Below are positions 11,107 through 21,348 of a DNA stretch of 64,000 nt, in pieces. Origin of the DNA: Lentinus brumalis (Eukaryota; Basidiomycota; Agaricomycetes; Polyporales; Polyporaceae); NCBI GenBank assembly GCA_001792895.1, contig MARA01000033.1, positions 408,764 to 472,763 on the forward strand. Reading direction: 5' to 3'. A model generated the notes under the pieces. That model saw nothing but the letters and a program-made list of their open reading frames with translations. It was not told the origin of the DNA and did no database searches. The position numbers were made by a program, and so were the translations under genes. The first letter of the stretch is position 1, and every line of letters begins with the position of its first letter.

Positions 11107-13620
11107 CTACTGTAGAGGTAGCTGCTGGATCGCCCGTAGTTCCGTCAGACGGGCATCAATTCGGTCCAGCCCTGAGCACCACACGAATGCTGATTCCTCC
11201 TCCACGGAGTTGGGATATGCCAGACGTGCAGCGAACCATGTGTGCTCAACCGCAGAGACAAGCTCTGCAGATATCAGCGCAGGACCGCCCGACATCGAGC
11301 ACAAAGCGATAAGAGGGTCTACGACGTTCTTGATGAGATGGTGCGATGCTATATGGGGAAACGAGAGGACTGCCGTAGCATCTCCAGTAATCGCGAGATA
11401 GCCCTTGTGCAACCCGGGCCACTCTAAACCGCGCAACCATTCATGCAGACGCGAGAGTTCTCGCTGGCCCCATGCAAGCATGGCAGCAGTCTGCGAGGAG
11501 GTGAGCCGAGACTGGCCAGAGATCGTCGCGCGAACACAGTGCAGAAGAATGTGGACGGCCTGGGTCGTATCTCTATACGACACAAACCCCAGAGATGGAT
11601 CCCAGGCGGCCATTTCCACCTCGTACATGGCTTTAGCTGATGATAAAGTAAGTCAGCCATACTCACAAATGTTGTTCGTGTACACGCACCGTGAGCCAGG
11701 GTGTCAGATGTGTGACGAGCTCCTTGCTCGTCGTACATTGACACAAGTGTGCTAAACGCCAGTCCATACACGTGGCGAAATCCACGATCCTCGACAGCGT
11801 AGTGACAGAGGGTCTTGCAGGCGAGTTCCGCCAACTTCTCGGTTGACTCGTCGCCAACCCAGTAATGACGGAAGATGATTTGCACATCTTTGCGCCAACT
11901 GTCGGCGCCCTTGTCGGACCTCGCGAGCATATGTCGGATGCCATACGTCGCGCATAGGGGCAAGGTGATCGCGTCTTCCATAATCAGACGATCTGGAAGG
12001 TGCCAGTGTCCCCACTCTGCGTTCATGAAGTTGAGTATGTCTCCAAAACACTTGGACACTTGCTTGGGGGCCAAGTCGGAGAAGACGACCGGCATAGAGG
12101 CCAAAAACTTCGTATCAGCCGTGGTGGAGTACGCAGTCGTGATTATGGCACGACTGAGATCTTCATGATATGCGTAGATTTCGTTCTGGTCCCGACCGCG
12201 CCATGTCGGCATGCTGTCGTAGGCATCATATGCAAATACACCTAGTCCGTCAAGCTGTGCCCGGTAGACGTTGATCCATGCCTCCCATTGCATCGACCAC
12301 CTGTAAATTACCTTACAGATGCGACGAAGGACCTGCAGAACCTCGTTGCGTGCCACTCTGAGCACTGCGTAGATGGCGAAGGATGCAGGCGACCGGTAAG
12401 AGCAGTCGCTCTTGAAAACCGGTAGGAGGGTGAAGCCGATGACGAACGTGAAGACGAGAGCGACTAGGACTGATGTGATGGCAGCCACGGTATTGTGCAA
12501 CGTCCAAAGGAGGACCAATAACCCCGCGAGAAAGAGGACGGAAGCGAGTTGGAGCAGTATGGGTAGAACGACGACCACCGTCCCAACCCGCCATTTCAGC
12601 AGCCCATCGAAGCGGTACTGCCGCAGCCGCGCGCTCTCACGGGAGGTTCCTGGGACTAGAGCTTCGTAGATCCACTGCTTGACGAACAGGGCGAGTAAGG
12701 CCGAGGCAAAGCTGAACACCAAGCTGGAGAACCACAAGGAGTTCAGCCAGACGGCAGATGCGGGGGCCTGGAACGGTGCTTCGGCGAGATGACCAGGTCC
12801 AGTGGTATTTGTGGCGTTCAAGAAGGGAGGGGTGAACGTGTAGCCATTGAGTTGCGCGGAGATCTGTTTCAGTACAGCGACCGTGGGGTCCGTGGGGTCC
12901 GCTTGTAGTAGATGGTAGGATTCGACGTTGAAGGCGGTCAGCACCGCTGAAGAGACACCGGCCTAGGAGTGATTAATGGGGTCGTTCAATGCCTAGGTGT
13001 AATTCAACTTACATAGACGAGCAATGTATCCATTTCCTCCTTCCACCGGCCCAGGAGCTGGTCGTAAGACGTCTTCACTGCTTCTGCGCATTCAGTCCAC
13101 ACCTTCTCCTTCTGCTCTTTAGTAAACTCCTTCGATAATTCCTCTCGGATGGCCTGCGAATGAAGATGAGTCGAGTTAATATTACCATTGAGATAATGGA
13201 GCGCGACTCCGACGAGGCGCCCTATATCTGTCAGGGAGGGGGTCGCATCCGTAGGCCACTGCCGCTGTCCGGTGCAAAGAAAGCGGCGACGGTGATTGCG
13301 AGTGCGATCGCCGTCCGCACCATCCATCGATGACGCTGCGTAGGCATACGAAGCCCACGAACGAATGTAACAGCAGCGTGCGATCACGATTGTACTCACC
13401 TCGGGAGGGGGAAAGCTCCACGTAGTAATGTCGAGCTCGGTCTCCATATCTTTCTTCTCATCCTGATTGCGGTCCTACATCGTCAGAGAAGCCGAGCCCG
13501 CTGACGGAAGCATATGTGGACACTCACAACTTGGGCAACGCCGGCTTTCGCCTTGCCGTCGTCGACAATCTCTGCTTGACTGACACTCTTGGTACTTGTG
13601 TGGGTACCAGACGAACTCAT
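11107..13620 (-). CDS. DUF6535 membrane protein, copy B (intact)
   Basis: Five exons (13620-13528, 13462-13400, 13153-13013, 12962-11690, 11636-11107) join in frame into 699 residues. The start is MSSSGTHTS, shared with copies D, E and F. Exon 3 (residues 53-99) is charged and ends in KEEMDTLLVY. DUF6535 runs from about residue 85 to 285: a first hydrophobic segment split by intron 3 (about 93-118), then helices at about 170-193 (LWFSSLVFSFASALLALFV), 226-253 and 258-281. The remaining 400 residues are soluble and helical-looking, with conserved MPTWRGRDQNEIY, EWGHWHLPDR and TISGQSRLT. The likely location is a membrane with a large cytosolic part. Biochemical role is unknown. Its divergent neighbour is F-box relic F3. 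Confidence 0.9.
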
Positions 13621-13704
13621 GGCGTGGGTGAGGGTACAGTTTGCCGACTTCAGGCTGTCCATGCCTAGGTGGAACCCAGTTACTTATACCCAAGGGCACA
13701 TTGT

Positions 13705-13724
13705 GAGGCGGTACTAATCCTGTG
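13705..13724 (-). promoter_or_regulatory. Shared upstream element (copy B)
   Basis: Minus strand CACAGGATTAGTACCGCCTC, one base from the element before copies A, C and F, about 85 nt from the ATG of copy B. A TGGGTATAAGTAAC stretch lies between it and the start. Confidence 0.6.
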
Positions 13725-14018
13725 CCGATGCCTCGAGCGCCTCGCGCGCGCCCGCGTGAGAAGAGCATACAGACAACAACTGCAGCTAAAAAGGCGATTT
13801 CGTGAACGTCGTCATCCAAGCCTCGCCGTACCGGTTCCATCGCCGCGCAGCTCAATCCTTTCTCCGCTTCTGCTGCTTAACCCTTCACCTTCCAAGCGGC
13901 GATGACGTCCTCACGATCAAAACCTCGATATGAGTGTGAGGACGGGAGAGATAGAGGAGGGATGTGTACTCAGATGCGAAGCAGTCCTATGGGGGTGCAG
14001 TATGGAATGAGGTCCTAG

Positions 14019-15990
14019 TCAGGATTGAGCGACTCCGTCCCGTTTCTCGTAGAAGAATAGCGGCGACCCGGCTGCCCACACACCCAATCTTCTGTGAATG
14101 CCAGAGGCGTAGGGACTACCGCATGGAGCTGATGCTGTCGACGAAACAAGGAAGACCAGGAGGGAATAGAAATCGGAGCAACGACCGCGCCGGTCCCCAT
14201 GTACCCGGGTAGAAGCTGACCTTCCTCCACCTGAGCGAACCTGCTCGTCGGTACAGCGGATGTTGCGGCGACGGCGACGAGAAGGGCGCGCCGCAGGATG
14301 GAGAACGTGTGCCGAGGAGTGCAACTGGTCTCGTACCACAGGCGTCCTCCGTCGCTGTCGCATCTTGCAGAAAGCCTGTGCGAGCTCTACGAGGTTCGTG
14401 ATTGATGCAAGCACAACAGGGATGGAGAGCCTCAAATGGTGCGTGAATAGGCTCTGGGGTGGGTGTCATGAACGCACTGGATGGCGCCCGGAGCGTGTAT
14501 AGCAAGCACGAAGGCGAGAGGGCGACGGGAGATCGCCGGACGTTCTAAGCGTCTGGGCGGGCCAAGAGGTCTCGAGAGAGCAAGAAGGATCCTCGCTCGA
14601 GTGATGTATGTACCACCCGAGGCAACGTCTTGACGTCCTAAGCCGTTGACAGCACACATACCACGTCTTGGGTATGTTGCGACGGGCACAGCGTCGATGG
14701 GAAGGGAGTGCGCGCGGCGGGGTGATGCGGAGTCGCCCAGACGTCAAGCGTCAAGTGACCAGGATATACGCACATGCGGTAAGATGGTGTGGATTGAGAC
14801 AGTGGGATGGTCGTCCAGAGGGTCATGATTCCTCAGCTTCGCAACTCTTCTGCGACCCCGGCTTGGTCGGCCGCAAGTAGCACAAGGCCCACCATAGTAG
14901 CTAGTAGCTCCGGGACGCGGTGGGCCCAGCGAAGGCGGCTGATGAGTATCTTCCCATACGTTGTATCGCTCCAGCTGACTCCCATCTGATGCAGTCTTCA
15001 GTCACAACTGTGTATATGCTAGTCGAAAGTACTCACCGAGGTCCTGCGGAAGGTCAGCAAAGTTCTTCTGGCACTTCCTGTACAGAGAAACAAGCACTTC
15101 GCCGCTGTGGGAGTATGTCAGACAGATACTCCTCCCTCATCGTGGATCCTACTGACAGAGGCGGCCTCTCGGGGGTGTATGAACGAGGTGGGGATTCGTG
15201 CTCCAGGAATGAAGAGAAGTGGGACGCACGCCATTGAGGGTTCTTCACGAGCGTCCGCGACGCTGATCTCTGTCCTGCGTGGCACGGTGCAGCTCAAATG
15301 CGCTGACGGATTGCTCCTTATCCCCAAAGAAGGACCCGGAGCCCGCAGATCTTGATGCGCAGGCTCCTATACATTGGCGGACACGAATGTGGCCGGAGCC
15401 GTGATCCAGGCGAGGAGACTGAGCTCCGAATTCTTGTCTTCATGCAGAGCGAATGGCGGGACTGTCCATGGGAAGATTCGGCCGCACGATCCATCGCGAT
15501 GCCAAAGAAAACATTGCGAGAGTTCTTTGGAGGGGACGCAACGCGTCGTTGACGATATTTTTTAGTATTGTTTATGAGTGTGAACGACACTAATACGCAC
15601 CTTCCGATCCTATGCCATGCCGCGTGCAAGAACTTGAAGCAGTCTCCACACTCCACATCGCACGACAGGATTCGTGCGCCTTCCCTTTGCGCATCCGGCG
15701 AGACATCCTTCGGCGTGTGTCTGAACGAGCCTGGGTAGATTAGACCGTCGAGGAGTGCAAGAGAGACGAGCAAGAGTCGTCCGTAAGCTTCAAGTGCCAC
15801 GGTGCTACAGCAATATCATCAACGTCAGCATAGAGACTCTCGCAGACGGCAGAGATGTACTCACGAGACGGAGGACGGGCGGGGGCCTGCCTGTAAGGCA
15901 GAGAGCCAGCTTTTGCCGCGAGTGAGCGTCGAGCGAAGTCGACGAACGGACCGGAATGGAAATACTGAGTCTCCTCCTTAACGGCGGCGA
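14019..15990 (-). pseudogene. Block X relic, module B
   Basis: This is the longest X relic. The 5' part (15600-15830, minus) reads LEAYGRLLLVSLALLDGLIY and continues open to ILSCDVECGDCFKFLHAAW. A middle part near 15260-15420 carries PPMYRSLRIKICGL. The 3' part near 14230-14435 reads PVVLASITNLVELAQ and RRALLVAVAATSAVP, two hydrophobic stretches. The first has in-frame counterparts in modules D (LGLASIAYLVEFTQ) and E (VGLASIAELAQIL), so the parent was coding. I infer a multi-exon, multi-pass membrane protein. No domain is recognised, and stops and frame changes prevent a full model. Confidence 0.5.
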
Positions 15991-16235
15991 AAATAGCTCA
16001 TGGCTTGGATAGACGGCAAGAGGTGGCGAAAGGCGTCGAGAGGGAGCAGCTACCAGTTGGTCGTGAAAACAAAGTGCAACATTGCAAGTGCAGGTCGATG
16101 TCGACCGCGAGGCCGCCGCAGCCGGGCGCTTGCACTTCATCATCTCTACCACCAGCACCAACACCAGCGAATACCACTATCGTGCTCAGCGAGTTCAGCA
16201 CACCTTCCCGCATTACGTCTGTCTGCATAACCGAT

Positions 16236-17128
16236 ATGGCCGCCGAACTTCAAACGGCCTCGTCTGCCAGTGGAAGAGGTGATCTCAACATCAGCGACCT
16301 GCCCACGGGCTCCTGGCACGGAGCTCCAAGATACTGCGGATGTTCAATCCTGGACCTGTCTCTCGCTCTCGCTCCTGGTACGCCGTCACGAAACACTCAT
16401 CCGCCTTCTGGGCGAACGTCATCTCCAAGAAATGGCGGCTCCGTCATTTCCGCCGTTGCTCTCCGCACACGCTCCCTCGACATAGCGCACTGAAGCCATC
16501 GCTCCCATAAGTACGATACTACTGTCTCGCTTGACGTCTCGCCGTCCCTGGAGCTCACCATTGGGGGCGCTTCAACGTGTCGCAACGGGATGCGCTTGCG
16601 ATTCACTAGGAACTACTGCGATGCTAAGCCTACTAGTATCAGGCGGTCCGACTTACTGGCTGTATATGTCGACCTCTCGAGGAACAAGTTGCGCTAACGA
16701 CAGCGAATGTCCTCGACGGCACTGGTATCGGACAGCAAGGCGGCAAGAAGTCTTCACTTCTCCACCGCGGCTTGCCCCATCTCGAGGATCTCGTGGTGAC
16801 GATCTGTGGCTCTGATTCTATGTTCGCCGATACCAGTCCCCTGAGCCGGAAGCACGCCCTCGTCTCCATACGCTCCCCGTCTTGGAGTCCAGTTAGTTTG
16901 GTGGTTGGCTGGTCCGTCTTTCGCACATCCCCACGTTACAGCAGCTCCGGAGGAACAACAGCAGAGTACTGTCCTGGGGTGTCTTCAAGCAAGTCCTTGA
17001 ACTCTGTCCCCTCAAGACGCCCACACTATGCAATGCGCTCGTTGCGGAGATGGTCCTTTACGAGGTGGAAGGCGGAGAGCTATCGCATACCGAGGGTTTT
17101 GACTTTGAGGTACTGCGGGGCGCGGAGA
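16236..17128 (+). pseudogene. Type-1 F-box gene, heavily decayed (F3)
   Basis: The start [20 protein letters not shown] is kept, but the F-box is already frameshifted after SDLPTG. Later fragments of the family can be followed to a C-terminal piece near 17060-17125 (GGRRRAIAYRGF in one frame; DNA matches the end of F1 at 660-720). The natural end is replaced by type-2 F-box sequence at about 17129. Its leader (CAGGTCGATGTCGACCG near 16085) matches that of F2. Confidence 0.75.
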
Positions 17129-17582
17129 CTTATGCATCAGTACGTGCACCGCCCTTCATACGTTGCACCTACACTTCACGGTCTTCGACGAAGAGGTCGG
17201 TACCATCCCCGCGACGGAGCGGGGCTGGCTTCCCTCGTGCTTCCGCGCTTGCGCGGACCTCCTCCGCGCGCATCAAGGAGCGTTGCCCGCCCTACGGACC
17301 GTGCGTATCGCCATCGACCCCGACCGTTCTGGAAAACTGGCCCTGGACACTTTGAAGCTGGCAGGGGAGGATGCGAGCGCTGCATGGCGACCGCTGGAGG
17401 GTGCTCTCATGGAGATGAGGACGCTCGCACGAGTGGAGGTCATTGTTCGAGACTTCGGGCCCCAGCTGAATGACGAAGAGCGCGCCATTGCTCGCAGTCT
17501 CGTGGAAGAGGGCCTGAGGGGCTTGCTTGCCCTGCACGCCGGAGCAGACGACTTCTTCAACTTCGAGTGTCGTAACTCCTAG
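17129..17582 (+). pseudogene. 3' exon of a type-2 F-box gene, fused to F3
   Basis: From about 17129 the sequence follows exon 2 of the gene at 1235-2619: LHFTVFDEEVGTIPATERG, GEDASAAWRPLEGALMEM, then VEVIVRDFG, ending FNFECRNS-stop at 17582. The frame is fully open from about 17163. Exon 1, with the F-box, is absent, so it cannot act as an F-box protein. The sharp switch from type-1 to type-2 sequence marks a deletion between two neighbouring F-box genes in the ancestral module. Confidence 0.8.
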
Positions 17583-17858
17583 AGGCCGGAAGCGTCACGA
17601 AGCACGCTCATTGTGCAGTTCTTCCGAGCAGATCTCCATAAATACCGTGCGCGACTATGATACAGAGTTAGGATACATCGTTGATTTCAAGTCCGGGAGA
17701 GAACGACCAGGACGGCGCAGTGTGGTGTAGTTGGAGAGCAATCACGGCTTGCGATCTCCTTGGACGGTCCCGCGGACAGCAGCAGAGTTCATGCGCGCAT
17801 CGCTCGTCTCAGAGTTCAGGCCTTTCGAATGCTCTTTGTGGATGTCAGCAACTCCGGC

Positions 17859-18097
17859 TCAGGGGAAGACGGCAACGAGCGACGTACGGTACATGGATGC
17901 GGGGCCCTCCTCGGCCTTGGTCTGTTTCCCAGCAACCCACATGTAGCCCAGCGTTGCGACGCAGCCGACGACGGCGGCGATGGCCTGCACGACGGGGAGC
18001 ACGGTGATGAGTGCTCAGCGCACGGCTGGCGGTATGACGTCATGGTACTCACCATAGGACGACCGGATCCGCGGGTGTGGACGGAGTTCGACTGCAT
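17859..18097 (-). CDS. Small single-pass membrane protein (putative)
   Basis: The ATG at 18097 begins MQSNSVHTRGSGRPM and is followed by a GTGAGT donor (18052). A second exon encodes TVLPVVQAIAAVVGCVATLG then YMWVAGKQTKAEEGPASMYR and stops at 17859. The hydrophobic stretch could be one membrane helix. The phase of the joint is unresolved: the nearest acceptor (CTGAG before 18010) does not restore the frame, so a different acceptor or an extra exon is needed. A GTACGT after ASMY could be another donor. A TATA-like box and a C/T-rich leader precede the start, supporting a real gene. No family recognised. It lies near the centre of the mirrored array. Confidence 0.5.
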
Positions 18098-18200
18098 GGT
18101 AGACAGAAAGCGTTGGAAAAGCTTGAGAGAGGGATTGGTTGTAGTTGTGAGAGTTGGGTGCAGGAGAAGAGGTGATTCGACGACACAGACGGGCCATGGG

Positions 18201-18207
18201 CTTATAA
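18201..18207 (-). promoter_or_regulatory. TATA-like box of the small membrane-protein gene
   Basis: TTATAAG on the minus strand about 105 nt before the ATG at 18097, followed by a pyrimidine-rich leader (CACCTCTTCTCCTGCACCC). Confidence 0.5.
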
Positions 18208-18439
18208 CGAACTGGGTCTGTGACGTCATTGGATATCGCGTACATAACGCGCCTTGGCTCTCGAGACCCACCTCCCCAGAAACGCTGATTGTGATCGCAG
18301 AATCTACACGAAGAACAGCATGCAGACAATCTGTATTGATACGAGTCGAGCCAAAGAGAGTCGGCAATATCTGAGACTTGGGAGGAAAAGGGCTTGGAGC
18401 TGGAGCCACCGGGACGCAAGACACGGACGGGGTGGTGGA

Positions 18440-20235
18440 CTACGCGGCGGAAGACGACGTCTCTGCAGCGGCCTCTGCAGCCTGGACCCTGATTTTCTCC
18501 TCGTCTGTACGCTGAGCAACACGCGATCCGAAGTCGTCTTCGTCTTCGTCGGACGACGCCTGTCGGTCTGGGTCGATGAAAGCTCCGAGGGAGGAGACGA
18601 AACTCGGCGCGTCGTATGGGTCCCTCGAAGGATGCGACGGATCGTCGCGATCGATTCTGATGTCCGCCTGGTTCGCCTCCTGCAGCTCAAGGAGGAAGCG
18701 CGACACAAGGATGGCGGTGATGCTGGGAGAGAGGAGGAACGCCGATGAGTAAACACTAGACACATGAAGCATGTTACGGGAAGTTGTGGCGAGACACGTA
18801 CGGGCTGCTGAACTCGGTGACGAGACTCACGCCGTCGTTGTCGGATGCGAACTGGAAAGACGACAATCAGGTTGGAAATTCGACTACAGAGCGAGTAGAC
18901 ATGACTTACTGCCGTCACTGAGAAGGCGAGATGAAGGACGTTGAGGATGAAGAGGACTCTGTTCACGAGTTTCAGGTCCGGGCCGTCATAGACGGCTAGC
19001 TATGCTCGCGTGGGACGTATACGTACACGAAGTACATGGTTCCTGTGGGCACGGAAGTAAGCTGCAGTGTTCTTGGACGCATGTGCGGATGCCGCAGAGG
19101 GACATACCATTCCGGAAGAGAGCATCCGAAAGCGACGGTCTCCTGTGCAGCCGAATACCGCTCAAGCCGTCCCGAGCGTTCAGTTTTGCCCAGGTGATGT
19201 AGATGAGTATGACATCGGCGACGATAATCGGTACTCGGGCGACGATGATAACTGCGCAGTGTTCCTTCCATAAGCATGCGCCACAGTTCAGTCCTAGATG
19301 GCGACGTACGTCTTGTACGAAGTCAATAAGCGTCGCTAGTATGAGAGAAGGGGGAGACAAACGAACTTGAAACTGATTGCAGGCGTCACGTTGTCCGTCT
19401 CGATGCACCCGAAAGGCGGGTCGTTCTCTCCCGAGAGCTGATATCCATATTGGACCTGCAGGATCGTCGGCGGCTCAAATTCTGCGTCTGTCCCGATGAC
19501 GCGAGCAGCGTCACTGCTCGCGTCAATCCACTCACGAGGTTGGCAGCGGCTGGTGACATGGACAAGGCTAGGACGAACAGTCCGAGGAGCTTGCTCCTAC
19601 TCAAGACATATGCACGGAGCGCGGAGAAGACTGATCGCACAACGATCCGTCAGCCGTGGACTGGGGGCAGCGAGCACTGGCACGACTTACCCGCCGGTGG
19701 GACGAACTGCAGTACAATGAGCGCAAACTCGCCTGTGTGAACATGGAACAGCTGCAGCCGACAACGGTCACCAGCGTTTCCGCAATCCTTGAGAACCCGC
19801 GAGGCCATACCTCTGATCATGATGTACGGTTAGTTTCAGTTATGGCACGTATGACTCAGAAACTGCTCACCTTGTCCGAAGAGAAAGTTGCCTGTTCGAT
19901 GAACAGCGTGATGAAGTACACTATGTTGATCCACTCGTTCGCAAAGTACAAGAGAGACGCCCCGCTTGGTTTGGTGGTCCAGAAGTATGCCACTTCTCGG
20001 TCGAGCATGATGAAGACGTCATAGAGGTAGAGAACTACAAGGGAGAATGCATGAGCTAGAACCCGGCGAGGACGAGCTGACGATGGAATGAACGCACCCG
20101 AGCTCGCAAAGTCACAGTATGTTTCGGTATAGCTGTTGGCCGGTGTCAGCAAGCGTGTCCACGACGAGGAGCCTGAGGATTCACAACGTACATGGAGGCG
20201 AAGAGGGCCACCGTTTCAGCAGCATCTGAGGACAT
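18440..20235 (-). CDS. DUF6533 multi-pass membrane protein
   Basis: A gene of about ten short exons. The first joints are firm: 20235-20192, 20132-20098 and 20034-19871, reading MSSDAAETVALFAS, YTETYCDFASS, then LYLYDVFIMLDREVAYFW, the DUF6533 signature. Later exons lie near 19784-19691 (HTGEFALIVLQFVPPA), 19630-19535 (VFSALRAYVLSR plus a helix), 19487-19367 (PPFGCIETDNVTP), about 19260-19120 (VARVPIIVADVILIYITWAKL), about 19050, 18990-18910 (NRVLFILNVLHLAFSV), 18850-18800 and 18745-18440. The tail is acidic (SSDEDEDDF). About seven membrane helices are expected, as is usual for these fungal proteins, whose function is unknown. Joints in the middle are approximate; no stop in the chosen frames was needed. 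Confidence 0.8.
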
Positions 20236-20420
20236 TCTGGATGTCCGCCGCTCTGTAGGGGTCGAGAAAAGGCCGCATAAGCGTCCATGCGACGAGCAGG
20301 CCTTATACTCACGCAGATTTGCTGAGCGGTCACGTACGGGCACCGACTCCTATGTGGTGAGAGAGATGCACCCCGGCCAGATCCATTGTGTCCCACAGAA
20401 CCGCGTCTTCTCTCGCAGGG

Positions 20421-20427
20421 ATATAAG
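20421..20427 (-). promoter_or_regulatory. TATA-like box of the DUF6533 gene
   Basis: CTTATATCCC on the minus strand about 190 nt before the ATG at 20235. Confidence 0.4.
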
Positions 20428-20479
20428 GCGAATCGTTGTCGAAGCACGTAGGGCCGGGATGAGGTAACCTTCGACGGAG

Positions 20480-21300
20480 AAGAGCGAACAGCCCCAGGTG
20501 AGTTCTTCATTCAGTCATGATGACTGCTGAAATAGCACAGACATACCAGATAGAATTGCGGGCCCGAGGGCGATGCACTAGGTTCGAAAGTTCCCTCGTG
20601 ATCGTGTTCGTGCCTCGTCGTTGATGTCCGTGAGAGCCTTACCACGAAATCCACATGCATGTCTTCATTTCGCAGAGCGTGTTTGCCACTTGCGCGGCAG
20701 CACGGCCTTCATAAGGAGAGGTTAGATGACAGAGCTCTTCAGACAGGACTCACGGCGATTTGAGGACAGCCTTGGTGATATGATTTTTGCAGAGGGCTCG
20801 GACAGTATACGACATAGAGCGAGGATAGAGGAAGAGACTAGCCCTATAGATAGAACGGAAAGTGAGTGAATAGTGCATCAAGAGAACCAACACACGTACT
20901 GATTGAAGATCCAGGCTCAGTGCATGCTCACCCCACCACCAGAAGGCGAAGATCTTCGGGGCGCTCCTTTTGCCAGTAGCACGCGGTATGAGTACTGCAG
21001 TCGCAAATGCCTTCTGCGTCGTTCGCAAACGGGTGACGAAGCGTTACGATAACGAGCGCGGAAGCCAGAGATACTTACGTATCCTCCCCAGGCCTCCAGT
21101 TCCGGAGGAGACAATCCAGAGGTCGTAAACAAGGGTGAAACATCTAGAGTACTACACAGCTTCAGAATTAGAATTCTAGGGATCAAACTGAAGATACGAA
21201 CCTCAGAACTGAGCTTCCGAGCTTGTTGCAGAGCTGAATACTCGAAAACACATCCATTGGGTATGTACTGAAACATATCTACAAAGTAGGAGTAGAAGTT
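20480..21300 (-). other. Possible unrecognised multi-exon gene or relic
   Basis: On the minus strand, starting MFQYIPNGCVFEYSALQQAR at 21276, several short open segments are separated by plausible 50-70-nt introns (GTTCGT...TAG near 21200-21155, GTAAGT...CAG near 21080-21020). Segments read SPPELEAWGG and ATAVLIPRATGKRSAPKIF. No domain is recognised and no clear stop or homologous copy exists in the window. It could equally be decayed sequence upstream of the DUF6533 gene. Confidence 0.25.
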
Positions 21301-21348
21301 TCAAGGTGCGGCTCCACATGTAAGTAGTCTGTTCGTAGGACGCAAAGT

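Noticed and set aside
18015..18419. Minus-strand Ser/Arg/Pro-rich frames upstream of the small membrane gene
   Set aside because: They run through the TATA box and pyrimidine leader and have no domain; treated as non-coding.
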